Below are positions 42,996 to 52,433 of a stretch of DNA of 64,000 nt, piece after piece. The DNA lies in NCBI RefSeq assembly GCF_011947365.2, contig NZ_JAAVSH020000001.1, forward strand, positions 2,296,199 through 2,360,198, in the 5' to 3' direction. The notes beneath the pieces were generated by a model, which worked only from the letters and a program-made list of their open reading frames with translations, had not been told where the DNA came from and searched no databases. The stretch is from an endosymbiont of Lamellibrachia barhami (GTDB taxonomy: Bacteria > Pseudomonadota > Gammaproteobacteria > Chromatiales > Chromatiaceae). The stretch's first letter is position 1. Every line of letters begins with the position of its first letter. The position numbers were made by a program, and so were the translations under genes.

Positions 42996-45119
42996 TCAGC
43001 TCGTTATTCTTTTATAAATATCTGAAACTTTGAGGGGGAGTTTCTCCACGTCCTTTACTACAGCATAGTTTGCCGCCCCGTACATATGGGGCAGATAGTC
43101 CTGCCCTTCCTCATCGATGGTGATGCAGAAGGCATGGATACCGTCACGATGGGCTTCGTAGAGGGCCTGTCGCGTATCCTCAACACCGTACTCTCCACGA
43201 TACGGGTCGGGATAGTCCTCCGGTTTTCCGTCGGACAGGGTTATCAGCAGCTTGGTGCGCGCCTCAACCTCTCTCAGCAACTGGCTGAGGTGGCGGATCG
43301 CCGCCCCCATGCGAGTGTAGTCCCCCGCCTCTATACCGCTGATCCTCGCCTTTACCTCATCGTCGTAAGGTTCATCGAAGGTCTTGATCCGATAGATTTC
43401 GCAACGCTTGCGGCTCGAACCGGTGAAGCCATAGATGGCATAGCGGTCACCAAGGGTCTCCAGGGCCTCCGCCATCAGCACCAACGCCTCTCGCTCCGCC
43501 TCATTGATCCATCCCTTGGTGGAACCCGACATATCCACCATGAATATGACCGCGATATTGCGCTCGTCCCGGTGCATGCGGGTAAACAGCCGGTCACTCA
43601 TCTCCAACCCGACATGCATATCCGCCCAGGCCTCCACAAAGGCATCGATATCCACGCCGTCACCGTAGACCTGGCGTTTCAGCAGCCGGTCCTCGTCCCG
43701 CATCGCCTCGAAGGTCTTACGCAGATTACCCAGCAACCGCCGGTACTTGGTCACCACCCGGCCGGCAAATCCATCGTAAGAGGGTTTGGCCGGCAACTCG
43801 CGCACCACGCACCAATCCTTGCGATAGTGTTTGCGGCGAAAATCCCACTCCTGGTAGAGAAACGCGCCCTCCTCATGGTAGGTGCCGCCCCAGACATCTT
43901 CAGGATCGAGCCGCTGCTCCGCATAATCCTTCAGCTCGTATTCACCGGCTCCCGCCGGGACGAGATATTCATCGGGGATATCGCCGAGATCCTGCAGGAT
44001 CGAGGTCATGGTGCCCTTCACATCGTCCGGGATGGGGATGGACTTGCCGTCCAGCATGAGTTCGATCTGAAACCCCTCCGGCACCGACATATCAGGCTTC
44101 TTGTCCACCTCAAACTTTCCAGGCGGGGCCTCTTCATCTTCCCGCCCCTCCTTCAGTTCATCCTCGATCAGCTTCAGGGCCACCCGCAGTTGTGCCTGCT
44201 CGCGCTGCAGGCGTTTATCCAAAACAGCCGTCACTTCTGCGGGTTTCAGGCGCCCCCGGTAACAGCTGGATGCAGGTAACCGGCTACCGATGACTTTGTC
44301 GACCAACCGCAGGGAATCCGCTGCGCTGGCCTCCCGCCGGGTCAGCTCGGCGGTCACTGATGACCAGCCATCCGGCACATCCGCATCACCAAGCTTATCC
44401 CGCAGTTCACCCATCTCCCGAAACAGGCCGGGCAGTTCACGAGCGATACAGGTGTCGAGACGCACCGACTCGAGTGCATGAAAACAGCGCAGCGCCAGAT
44501 CGGGCGTAGGATGTGCTGCGATGTATTGTTCGAGATCGACCCTGAAGGTGCCGAAACGGGCCTGCGCCCAAAGGTGCGCCACTGCAGATTTGTAGAGCTT
44601 GAAGTTGTCCTGCTTGTCGGGCAGATGGGCCATCACAGCCGGTAGAAAGATCACTTCACTGTCGGTAAAAGTGTGGTCGCCCTGCTCAACCTTCAGTTTG
44701 CGCCCGGAGAGGCCCTGGACAAAGGGCAGCAACACCCCCACCTCCTCTTCGAAAACACAGCCGGATGCCCGCTCCCGCCCCTGGCGCACGAAGAGATCGA
44801 TCTCCCGAATCACCTTCAGGCCGGGATAGAGGCCGGAGCGGTCGTAGATATCCATGGCATGCAACACCCAGGCCTCGATCATGTGCTCATCCATCAGACT
44901 CAAGGCGCGGCTGGACTGCTCGACAAACTGGAAGGCGATCTCGACATGCGTGCTGGCGATGCGCTGTGTCCAGTCGAGTACAAAGGCCTGTTCACCCGCA
45001 GACATCAGCGCGAGGGCAGCGGCGAGAACACCGGTATTACGGAAGGTAAATTCCACCTCGAACCAGTCGTCCAGGAGGGGTTGGATTTGGTCAGCGGTTA
45101 GTTGGGGCAGTTTTGGCAT
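42996..45119 (-). CDS. cbbO: RuBisCO activase subunit CbbO (VWA protein)
   Basis: Adaptor of the CbbQO-type RuBisCO activase, which removes inhibitory sugar phosphates from the enzyme. The N-terminal half is helical. The C-terminal VWA domain has the metal-binding motif VDMSGSTKGW near residue 528 and later SDGKPEDYPDPYRGEYG. The 707 residues also fit the related NorD family. Pairing with a CbbQ-like ATPase in an autotrophic sulfur oxidiser favours CbbO, but without RuBisCO genes nearby NorD cannot be fully excluded. No Shine-Dalgarno is visible before ATG 45119; a CCTTTAG heptad repeat ends about ten bases upstream. Confidence 0.85.
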   Translation of the reverse strand: MPKLPQLTADQIQPLLDDWFEVEFTFRNTGVLAAALALMSAGEQAFVLDWTQRIASTHVEIAFQFVEQSSRALSLMDEHMIEAWVLHAMDIYDRSGLYPGLKVIREIDLFVRQGRERASGCVFEEEVGVLLPFVQGLSGRKLKVEQGDHTFTDSEVIFLPAVMAHLPDKQDNFKLYKSAVAHLWAQARFGTFRVDLEQYIAAHPTPDLALRCFHALESVRLDTCIARELPGLFREMGELRDKLGDADVPDGWSSVTAELTRREASAADSLRLVDKVIGSRLPASSCYRGRLKPAEVTAVLDKRLQREQAQLRVALKLIEDELKEGREDEEAPPGKFEVDKKPDMSVPEGFQIELMLDGKSIPIPDDVKGTMTSILQDLGDIPDEYLVPAGAGEYELKDYAEQRLDPEDVWGGTYHEEGAFLYQEWDFRRKHYRKDWCVVRELPAKPSYDGFAGRVVTKYRRLLGNLRKTFEAMRDEDRLLKRQVYGDGVDIDAFVEAWADMHVGLEMSDRLFTRMHRDERNIAVIFMVDMSGSTKGWINEAEREALVLMAEALETLGDRYAIYGFTGSSRKRCEIYRIKTFDEPYDDEVKARISGIEAGDYTRMGAAIRHLSQLLREVEARTKLLITLSDGKPEDYPDPYRGEYGVEDTRQALYEAHRDGIHAFCITIDEEGQDYLPHMYGAANYAVVKDVEKLPLKVSDIYKRITS

Positions 45120-45347
45120 AGGTTGGGGGCTAAAGGCTAAAGGCTAAAGGTGGCCGTGCCAAGGGAGATGCCGAGTTATGCCGCCTGATGTGTCGTAGTC
45201 GTAGGCCGGTTCAAGCGTAGCGGAACCGGCAACCTAAATCGTTCTGCCAAAGCCTGGATGCCCGATCCGCTACGCTTGATCGGGCCTACATGCTTGACGC
45301 AAGATTCGGCCAAATATTCGATTTGCCAGCCTTTAGCCTTTTGCCTA
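45120..45347. repeat. CCTTTAG-heptad element with nested REP between cbbQ and cbbO
   Basis: Read on the minus strand, TTAGGCAAAAGGCTAAAGG starts at the cbbQ stop codon, and three CCTTTAG units (45129-45151) end just before the cbbO start. The element thus spans the whole gap exactly as between trkA and trkH. A family 1 REP pair (45201-45289; GTAGGCCGGTTCAAGCGTAG and inverted partner ending CCTAC) lies inside it. Confidence 0.75.
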
Positions 45348-46178
45348 AAAAAGTGACGCGCTAAGTTCATTCACCGCCGTCAGCATATCCGCATCGTCGG
45401 TCAGCGCCTGGGCGATAGATGCCCGGCAGGCAACCACGGGATCGACGCCATCGTGAATCAACTTGGCAGCATGTACCAGCAGACGCGTGGAGGCGCCCTC
45501 GTCCAGACCGCTGCCTTTGAGGTTGCGGGTCATATGGGCGAACTTCACCAATCGATGCGCCATCTCCGAGGCCACTTCGACCTCGTTTTCGATAATCTTC
45601 TGCTCCAGCGCCGCGTCCGGATAGTCGAACTCCAGGGCAATAAAACGCTGTCGGGTACTCTGTTTGAGATCCTTCAACACACTCTGGTAACCTGGGTTGT
45701 AGGAGATCGCGAGACAGAAGTCGGCGTTCGCCTCCAGCAGTTCCCCAATCTTCTCCATCGGCAACACCCTGCGGTCATCCGCCAGGGGATGGATCACCAC
45801 AGTGGTGTCCTTGCGCGCCTCGACCACCTCGTCCAGATAGCAGATGGCACCGGCCCGCACCGCAGCCGCCAGGGGACCGTCCACCCAGACTGTTTCACCA
45901 CTTTTGACCAGGAAACGTCCGACCAGATCAGACGCAGTCAAATCATCATGGCAGGAGACGGTGATCAGCGGGCGCTTTAGCCGCCACGCCATGTGCTCCA
46001 TGAAGCGGGTCTTGCCGCAACCCGTCGGCCCCTTCAACAGAACCGGCAGTTGATTGCGATAGGCGGCCTCGAAGACCTCTATCTCATCACCTACCGGCTG
46101 ATAGTAAGGCTCTTCGTTAATAAAATACTCTTCAGGCTTCAGAATGCGCGCTTGCAACGGGTCTAACCTCTTCCACAA
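45345..46178 (-). CDS. cbbQ: RuBisCO activase ATPase CbbQ
   Basis: MoxR-type AAA+ ATPase of 277 residues and motor of the CbbQO activase. Walker A is GPTGCGKT (50-57), Walker B is [11 protein letters not shown], and the NorQ/CbbQ C-terminal domain follows ([13 protein letters not shown]). Its stop codon overlaps the heptad element that leads to cbbO. NorQ is the close alternative, but no nitric-oxide-reductase genes are in the window. Confidence 0.87.
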   Translation of the reverse strand: MWKRLDPLQARILKPEEYFINEEPYYQPVGDEIEVFEAAYRNQLPVLLKGPTGCGKTRFMEHMAWRLKRPLITVSCHDDLTASDLVGRFLVKSGETVWVDGPLAAAVRAGAICYLDEVVEARKDTTVVIHPLADDRRVLPMEKIGELLEANADFCLAISYNPGYQSVLKDLKQSTRQRFIALEFDYPDAALEQKIIENEVEVASEMAHRLVKFAHMTRNLKGSGLDEGASTRLLVHAAKLIHDGVDPVVACRASIAQALTDDADMLTAVNELSASLF

Positions 46179-46722
46179 AATTAAAGTATGTAATGAAGTA
46201 TCAATTCAGCGCATAGTGAAGACTGAGGCAAGGTATAGGATGCGGTGAGTAAAACGAACCGCATCAATCGCGACAGATGCGCATCGCACTGCTCAGCACA
46301 TCCTACAATCCCATATTTTCCGCACTTACGTGAGGTAGCTGAATAGTTATGTAACGAATAATTAACCCGGAGCAGGTCTCTTTACAAGAGTCGTGTCCTG
46401 TTTGAACCCAAGATAATCCGTGAGGTAGAACCTCTCTTTAGCTGAGTGCATATTCCTGGATTACCCCACTCAAAGGTCAAGTATTAATTAGCGGATGCTA
46501 ATAAACTATAACTGCTTTCTATCAAAGCATTGGAAAATTCGATGGGGAATTAGCAGCTTTTATATGGCGGGGAATCCCGAAGGCGGGTATCGTATCGAGT
46601 CCAGAATCTGGGCGCAGTAACGCTGACGCCAATCATGGAATAACCTAGCAGGCAAGTCAAGTATTATTGCGCTGCCGGTTATTTCGGACTTTGAAAAGCC
46701 ATTCCGCGACGGAGGAGATTCC
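46179..46722. other. Divergent intergenic region cbbQ / qmoA
   Basis: About 540 bases with no convincing gene; it should hold promoters for cbbQ and for the qmo operon. It contains a family 2 palindrome (next entry) and an 11-base direct repeat GTCAAGTATTA at 46476-46486 and 46656-46666, 180 bases apart, the second 57 bases before the qmoA start. CGGAGGAGA is the qmoA ribosome-binding site. Confidence 0.5.
46236..46306. repeat. Palindromic repeat, family 2, diverged
   Basis: Starts ATAGGATGCGGTGAGTAAAA and ends GCTCAGCACATCCTAC. Outer and inner arms carry more mismatches than the copies at 26163 and 42146, suggesting an older copy. Confidence 0.7.
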
Positions 46723-47994
46723 ATGACGGAAGTAATCGCAACCAATGAGACCATTCTGGTGGTCGGCGGCGGGATCAGCGGCATGACCGCTGCCCTTGAA
46801 GCTGCTGAAACCGGAAAAAAGGTCGTACTGGTTGAAAAGCGCCCCTATGTTGGCGGTCGCGTCACCCAGCTGTACAAATATTTCCCTAAGCTCTGCCATC
46901 CCACCTGTGGTCTGGAGATCAACCAGCGCCGGGCCAAGATGAACCCCAATCTCACCATTATCACGATGGCTGAGGTAACGGACATCAAGGGCGAGGCCGG
47001 CAACTACACTGCCACGGTGAAGATCGCCCCCCGCTATATCAACGACAACTGCACCGGTTGCGGCGATTGCGGCAAGGCTGTCGAGGCCGAGTTCGACGAT
47101 GAGTACAACTACGGGATGGGCAAGCGCAAAGGCGCCTACCTGCCACATCGCATGGCCATGCCCCAGCAGTACATCATTGATCCCGCCATCATCGGCACCG
47201 ATGACGCGCAGAAAGCCAAGGACGCCTGCAAAGTGAATGCAGTCGACCTGGACATGCGGGAAGAGACCATCGAATTCAACGCCGGCGCCGTGGTCTGGGC
47301 CACCGGCTGGCAGCCTTACGATGCAAACAAGATCCAGCCCTACGGCTACGATCGTTTTGAAAACGTCATCACCAGCGTCGAGTTTGAGCGCCTGGCAGAT
47401 CCCACCGGCCCCACCGGCGGCAAGATCCTGCGCCCCTCCGACGGCAAAGAGGTGAAGAGCGTCGCCTTCATTCAGTGCGCCGGCTCCCGTGACAAGAACC
47501 ACCTGCTGCACTGCTCGCGCATCTGCTGCATGGCGTCACTCAAGCAGTGCACCTACCCGGCTGACGACGTGGACATCTCTGTCTACTACATCGACATCCG
47601 CGCCATCGACCGTTTCGAGGACTTCTATCAGAAGGTCAAGGCGCAGGATAACGTCAAGTTCATCAAGTCCAAGGTTGCCTCCATCGTCAAGGGCGAGGAC
47701 GACAGTCCCGTACTACACGGGGTGGACACCGAAGGCTACAACCGCTACGCCAACCAGCACGACTTGGTGGTACTGGCGGTCGGCATGGAGCCCAGCGTCG
47801 ATAAAGAGAGCTTCCCGGTGGATATCGTCATCAATGAGGAGGGCTTCATTGAGCCTGCCTCTGAGAATGGCGGCATCTTCGCAGCGGGTTGCTCATCCGA
47901 CGCACTGGATGTAAACCGGGCTGTACAACATGCGACCGGCGCTGCACTACGCGCCATCCAGGTCATTAACCGCGTAGCTGGAACGGAGGGCTAA
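46723..47994 (+). CDS. qmoA: QmoA, HdrA-like flavoprotein subunit
   Basis: First subunit of the quinone-interacting membrane-bound oxidoreductase type complex that exchanges electrons with AprBA. FAD motif VVGGGISGMTAALEAAETG (about 13-31), then GGRVTQLYKYFPKLCHPTCGLEI with conserved cysteines, a CTGCGDC iron-sulfur segment near residue 110, and a second flavin-binding region near the C-terminus (GGIFAAGCSSDALDV). The 423 residues match QmoA. GGAGGAGA precedes the start. qmoB follows after three bases. Confidence 0.93.
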   Translation: MTEVIATNETILVVGGGISGMTAALEAAETGKKVVLVEKRPYVGGRVTQLYKYFPKLCHPTCGLEINQRRAKMNPNLTIITMAEVTDIKGEAGNYTATVKIAPRYINDNCTGCGDCGKAVEAEFDDEYNYGMGKRKGAYLPHRMAMPQQYIIDPAIIGTDDAQKAKDACKVNAVDLDMREETIEFNAGAVVWATGWQPYDANKIQPYGYDRFENVITSVEFERLADPTGPTGGKILRPSDGKEVKSVAFIQCAGSRDKNHLLHCSRICCMASLKQCTYPADDVDISVYYIDIRAIDRFEDFYQKVKAQDNVKFIKSKVASIVKGEDDSPVLHGVDTEGYNRYANQHDLVVLAVGMEPSVDKESFPVDIVINEEGFIEPASENGGIFAAGCSSDALDVNRAVQHATGAALRAIQVINRVAGTEG

Positions 47995-47997
47995 ACA

Positions 47998-50247
47998 GTG
48001 GCTGAAGAAAAGAAAATGGCAGGATTTGTCTGCACCGGCTGCGGCATCGGCGAGCGACTCGACGCCGGCCAGCTGGAAACCACCGCAACCCGCGACGGCA
48101 AGATGAACACCTGTGTACAGCACGACATGCTGTGCAGCAAGGAAGGTGTGCAAGTGATCCGTGACGCCATCGACAACGACGGCGCCACCCATGTCATGAT
48201 CGCCGCATGCTCCCGTCGCGCCAAGGTCGAAGCCTTCAACTTCCCTGAAGTCGCCATGACCCGCGCCAATCTGCGCGAAGGCGTCATCTGGGTTCGCCCG
48301 GACACCGACGAAAACAAGGAAACCACTCAGGAGATGGCGGACGACTACATCCGCATGGCCTGTGCCGAAGCCAAGTTCAGCACCAAGCCGAATAAATCCG
48401 GCGAACAGGAGCTGAACAAGACCATCATGGTGGTTGGTGGCGGTATCACCGGCATGACCGCCGCGATGGAAGCTGCTGCTGCAGGCTACCCGGTTCATCT
48501 GGTGGAAAAGAGCGGTGCGCTGGGCGGACGGATCGCAGAATACTATAAAGTTCTGCCGACCCGCTCCCCTTATGCGACCCCTCAGGAGAGCGGCATCGCC
48601 GAGATGGCTGCCGCCATCGAGGCTGACGACAAGATCACTGTTCACCTGAACAGCACCCTCGCCCAGACCTCCGGTGCCCCCGGACGTTTCAGCGTGGATG
48701 TCGCTACAGAGTCCGGTTCCACCAGCAACTTCACCTGCGGTGCGATCGTTCAGGCTTCCGGCTTCACCCCCTACGATGCCAATAAACTGCCTGAGTTCGG
48801 CTACGACAAGAGCGCGGACGTGGTCACCAATCTCGAACTCGAAGCGCTGGCCAAGGCTGCCAACGGCGAACCGATCAAACGTCCTTCCGACGGTAAGGAG
48901 ATCAAGTCTGTCGCCTTTGTACAGAACGCCGGTCAGTGTTCCGATGAAGAGGGCAAGCTTGCTTACTTCTCCGGCGTCACCGACCTGGTCTCCATCAAGC
49001 AGGCGATGTACTTCAAGGAGCTGAACGGCGACTGTGACACCACGATCCTGTTCGACAACCTGCGCACCCCCGGCGCTGCCGGTGAGGATTTCTACCGCGC
49101 CGGACAGGAAGCGATGGTTCTCTTCTCCAAGGGCATCGTCTCAGAAGTCGTTCCTGGTGATAGCCTGACGGTCAAGTTCAAGGACCTGATCCTGAACGAA
49201 GATACCGAGATGGATTGTGATCTGGTGGTACTGGCGGTCGGCATGGAGCCCAACTCCGGCCCCGATCCCTACTACGCCACAGAAGGTGCCGGTGCGCCAG
49301 GACCAGGCGAAGAGGCCAACCCAAACGCTACACCGGAAGTCAGCGTCGACTCCATCCTCAACCTCGACTACCGTCAGGGCACCGACCTGCCGCAGCTGAA
49401 GTATGGTTTCAACGACTCCCACTTCATCTGCTTCCCTTATGAGACCCGCCGTACCGGCATCTACGCCGCCGGCCCAGTGCGTCGTCCCATGGATATACAG
49501 CAGGCGCGTGATGACGCAGCCGGCGCCACCATGAAGGCAATCCAGGCTGCGGAGAACGCAGGCAAGGGTATGGCGGCCCATCCCCGTGCCGGTGACCTCT
49601 CCTATCCGATATTCCGTAAAGAGGGCTGCACCCAGTGTAAGCGCTGCACGGTTGAGTGCCCCTTCGGCGCCATCAACGAGGACGAGAAGCGTTACCCGCT
49701 GTTCAACGAGGCCCGCTGCCGCCGCTGCGGCACCTGCATGGGCGCTTGCCCGGTGCGCGTCATCTCCTTCGAAAACTACAGCATCGACACCGTCGGTCAG
49801 CAGATCAAGATCGTCGAGATCCCGGAGGAGTGGGACGAGAAACCCCGCATCCTGGTGCTGGCCTGCGAGAACGACGCCTACCCGGCGCTCGATCAGGCAG
49901 CCATGAACGGCGTTGAGATCAATCCCTGGGCACGTGTCATCCCGGTACGTTGCCTCGGTTCTGTGAGCCTCTCCTGGATTACCGACTCCCTCAACAACGG
50001 CTACGACGGCATCGTTCTGATGGGTTGCCAGCATGGAGAGGACTACCAGTGCCACTTCGTACGCGGTTCTGCCATGGCGGCCGAGCGTATGAGCAAGGTC
50101 GGCGATACCCTGCAGACCCTCAACCTCGAACCCGAGCGTGTTGTGGTCTACGAGGTCGCCATCACCGATATCGAACGTGCGCCCAAGCTGATCAACGACA
50201 TGGCTGAGACCATAGAGAAGATCGGCATGAGCCCATTCAAGTTCTAA
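47998..50247 (+). CDS. qmoB: QmoB, HdrA/MvhD-like subunit
   Basis: Second flavoprotein of the Qmo complex, 749 residues, starting at GTG 47998. An HdrA-like N-terminal part (FVCTGCGIGERLDAG; CSRRAKVEAF) precedes an FAD motif (VVGGGITGMTAAMEAAAAG near 143). Two 4Fe-4S motifs follow (CTQCKRCTVECPFG and CRRCGTCMGACPVR, about 545-590). The C-terminal MvhD-like domain carries LACENDAYPAL, VIPVRCLGSVSL and GCQHGEDYQCHF. The tight spacing indicates a stoichiometric operon with qmoA. Confidence 0.93.
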   Translation: MAEEKKMAGFVCTGCGIGERLDAGQLETTATRDGKMNTCVQHDMLCSKEGVQVIRDAIDNDGATHVMIAACSRRAKVEAFNFPEVAMTRANLREGVIWVRPDTDENKETTQEMADDYIRMACAEAKFSTKPNKSGEQELNKTIMVVGGGITGMTAAMEAAAAGYPVHLVEKSGALGGRIAEYYKVLPTRSPYATPQESGIAEMAAAIEADDKITVHLNSTLAQTSGAPGRFSVDVATESGSTSNFTCGAIVQASGFTPYDANKLPEFGYDKSADVVTNLELEALAKAANGEPIKRPSDGKEIKSVAFVQNAGQCSDEEGKLAYFSGVTDLVSIKQAMYFKELNGDCDTTILFDNLRTPGAAGEDFYRAGQEAMVLFSKGIVSEVVPGDSLTVKFKDLILNEDTEMDCDLVVLAVGMEPNSGPDPYYATEGAGAPGPGEEANPNATPEVSVDSILNLDYRQGTDLPQLKYGFNDSHFICFPYETRRTGIYAAGPVRRPMDIQQARDDAAGATMKAIQAAENAGKGMAAHPRAGDLSYPIFRKEGCTQCKRCTVECPFGAINEDEKRYPLFNEARCRRCGTCMGACPVRVISFENYSIDTVGQQIKIVEIPEEWDEKPRILVLACENDAYPALDQAAMNGVEINPWARVIPVRCLGSVSLSWITDSLNNGYDGIVLMGCQHGEDYQCHFVRGSAMAAERMSKVGDTLQTLNLEPERVVVYEVAITDIERAPKLINDMAETIEKIGMSPFKF

Positions 50248-50258
50248 GGGAGCCTTCA

Positions 50259-50870
50259 ATGAGCACAAATAGTCAAAAATACCGCAACAGCTTCCTGAAG
50301 GAGGTTGAAGCGAACGTCGAAGAGGGCGAATGGGTCAAGATGTGCATGCAGTGTGGTGTATGCGCAGGCTCATGTCCTTTGGGCAAGCACTGGGACCATC
50401 CACCGCAGGAGATCTTCATGATGATCCGGGCGGGCAAGCGTGAAGAGGTTCTGACCTCCGACTCCATGTGGATGTGTACCTCTTGCTACAACTGTATCGC
50501 ACGCTGCCCACGCGGCCTGCCGATCACCCACATCATGCACGGTCTCGCCACCTACGCGAAACGCCTCGGCCTGGCGCCGAAGAACCAGCCGACTCAGGGA
50601 TTCTCTCAACTGTTCTGGGACAACCTGATGAAGAAGGGCCGCGTGAACGAACTCAAGATGGGCCTCTCCATGTACTTTAAGGACGGCTTTGCCCAAGGCG
50701 TCAAAAACGCCATGGCCAACCAGAAGCTGGGCCAGAACATGATGAAGGCAAAGCGCATGAATGCGATGGAGATCATGGGTGGACACGGCGTCAAGAGTCC
50801 TGGCGATCTGGCAAAGATCATCAAAAAGGCCCAGGAAATCGAAGACGGCAAAATCCAGGACTTCAGCTGA
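50259..50870 (+). CDS. hdrC: HdrC-like iron-sulfur subunit of the Qmo/Hdr complex
   Basis: A 203-residue soluble protein with two 4Fe-4S motifs: CMQCGVCAGSCPLG near residue 30 and CTSCYNCIARCPRG near 75. It matches the N-terminal half of QmoC, but the membrane-embedded C-terminal half of canonical QmoC is absent. An HdrB-like gene follows instead. This QmoAB-HdrCB arrangement is known from several sulfur oxidisers. The start lies 11 bases after qmoB. Confidence 0.9.
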   Translation: MSTNSQKYRNSFLKEVEANVEEGEWVKMCMQCGVCAGSCPLGKHWDHPPQEIFMMIRAGKREEVLTSDSMWMCTSCYNCIARCPRGLPITHIMHGLATYAKRLGLAPKNQPTQGFSQLFWDNLMKKGRVNELKMGLSMYFKDGFAQGVKNAMANQKLGQNMMKAKRMNAMEIMGGHGVKSPGDLAKIIKKAQEIEDGKIQDFS

Positions 50871-50886
50871 GCGAGGACATACCCAA

Positions 50887-51786
50887 ATGGCTAAGATAGA
50901 ACTTTCATTCTACCCGGGGTGCTCCTCACAGACAGGCGCATCCTCATCCAACTACCTCGTCTCTGCACAAACCATGTGCGAGGAGCTGGATATCACCCTC
51001 AATGAGATCCCCGACTGGAACTGCTGCGGCGCTTCCATCGGTTACGGCGGTGGTGGCGAACTGCCACGTCTGACCCTCTCTGCCCGTAACATTGCACTCT
51101 CCGAAGAGCACAATGCCGGTCAGGAGATCGTCGCGACCTGTGCCGCCTGCTGGCTCTCCACCCGCGAGGCAAAAGAGCGTCTGCATGAAGACGAGCAGAT
51201 GTTCAAGGATGCCAATACCGCACTGGCCGAAGGCGGACTTCGCTATAAAGGCGAAGTCGGCGTCCACCACATGGTTGAGGTGCTGATTGAGGACATCGGT
51301 TTCGACGCCATCAAGGAGAAGGTCAAAAAACCTCTTGAAGGCATCAAGATAGCCGGTTACGTCGGCTGTCAGACCAACCGCCCCTTCGGTATCGCCGGAG
51401 AGTCTTTCGAAAATCCGCAATATCTCGACAAGATTGTCGAGGCTGTCGGCGCCGACTCGATTCCCACCTACGAGAAGAAGGTACAGTGCTGCGGCGGCGC
51501 CCTGGCATTCTCCGAGCCTGAAAAGTCTCAGGAGATGATCCACGGCATCATCGAGGCGGCCTACGACAATGGTGCAGACATGATCGTCACCCCCTGCCCG
51601 CTCTGTCAGGCCAACGTTGAGATCTATCAGGATCAGATCAACGAGACCTACGGCACCAAGTTCGACATGCCCGTGGTCTACTACTCCACCCTGATGAGCG
51701 TCGCCTTCGGCCGCAATGCAAAAGACGCCGCACTAAATGGCCACATCATCAAGGCCAAGAAGCTGGAAGAGATCGCAAACAAATAG
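50887..51786 (+). CDS. hdrB: HdrB-like CCG-domain subunit
   Basis: A 299-residue protein with two CCG domains: YPGCSSQTGASS at the start, NCCGASIGYGG near residue 46, then GYVGCQTNRP and QCCGGALAF near residue 201. CCG motifs in HdrB hold non-cubane 4Fe-4S clusters at a disulfide or thiol active site. ATG 50887 is preceded by GCGAGGACATACCCAA. It is the last gene of the operon and is followed by a strong terminator. Confidence 0.92.
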   Translation: MAKIELSFYPGCSSQTGASSSNYLVSAQTMCEELDITLNEIPDWNCCGASIGYGGGGELPRLTLSARNIALSEEHNAGQEIVATCAACWLSTREAKERLHEDEQMFKDANTALAEGGLRYKGEVGVHHMVEVLIEDIGFDAIKEKVKKPLEGIKIAGYVGCQTNRPFGIAGESFENPQYLDKIVEAVGADSIPTYEKKVQCCGGALAFSEPEKSQEMIHGIIEAAYDNGADMIVTPCPLCQANVEIYQDQINETYGTKFDMPVVYYSTLMSVAFGRNAKDAALNGHIIKAKKLEEIANK

Positions 51787-51824
51787 ACCGATCTTTACCA
51801 GCGCCCCCCTTGCGGGGCAGACTG

Positions 51825-51849
51825 AAAGCCCGCTTCGGCGGGCTTTTTG
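51825..51849 (+). terminator. Rho-independent terminator of the qmo-hdr operon
   Basis: GAAAGCCCGC-TTCG-GCGGGCTTTTT, a perfect stem with a tetraloop and T-run 39 bases after the hdrB stop. A smaller GCCCC/GGGGC hairpin lies just upstream. Confidence 0.95.
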
Positions 51850-51938
51850 TTGCACGCCCTAAAAGACACCTGAGGCGACGAAGGGATATCAACGCTCCAT
51901 GCTATAGTGAAATGCAACCTTCGCACAGGCATCTCTTT

Positions 51939-52430
51939 ATGGTCACTCCAACGAGTCCCGCTCCCTGGGCAAAACTCATCGAACTGGCCCTTCTGTTCTC
52001 GCTTGTGGCGCTGCTCGTTACGCTTTATACCCAAGGCTACCTGGATCGTATTCTCGGCAATCTCCTGACCCTATGGTTCTTTTGTATCATCCTCACCATC
52101 GTCCTGCTGGTTGAATCCTTCGCCTTCGCCGGGCGCGATGCCGATGACCACTTCTGGTCCTGGCTGACGACCGGGCTTGGCATGTTGGGTACGGTTCTCG
52201 GGTTTTCCATGGCGCTGGCCGGACTTGAAGTTGACGCCCTGCATGAGCCAGCCACCCTGTCGGCCGAGATCGGACGATTCCTGAAAACCGTCTCGTTCGC
52301 CACCGATACCACCATGATCGGTTTGTCTGCAGCCATGACGATGGAGGCCATGAACAAGGTTCGCAAGATGCTGTATGGCGAAAGAACTGCCGAATCAAGC
52401 ACACGAGCGATTGCCTCAGAGAAGGATTAA
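51939..52430 (+). CDS. MotA/TolQ/ExbB-like membrane protein
   Basis: A 163-residue protein with four hydrophobic segments (about 12-30, 37-60, 72-93 and 115-135). The segment FWSWLTTGLGMLGTVLGFSMAL followed by TMIGLSAAMTMEAMNKV matches the channel-forming helices of the MotA/TolQ/ExbB family, whose members convert ion flow into mechanical work. The frame is open back to 51810 through the terminator, so ATG 51939 (or 51912) is the real start. It is three bases from the next gene. It is shorter than MotA and lacks its large cytoplasmic domain. Function unknown. Confidence 0.75.
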   Translation: MVTPTSPAPWAKLIELALLFSLVALLVTLYTQGYLDRILGNLLTLWFFCIILTIVLLVESFAFAGRDADDHFWSWLTTGLGMLGTVLGFSMALAGLEVDALHEPATLSAEIGRFLKTVSFATDTTMIGLSAAMTMEAMNKVRKMLYGERTAESSTRAIASEKD

Positions 52431-52433
52431 GCC

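Noticed and set aside
43086-44279. Open frame of about 397 codons on the plus strand opposite cbbO
   Set aside because: Composition is typical of an antisense shadow and no motif is seen; cbbO has a clear VWA motif on the other strand.
46560-46784. Minus-strand open frame overlapping the qmoA start
   Set aside because: It overlaps the qmoA ribosome-binding site and N-terminus and has no family features.
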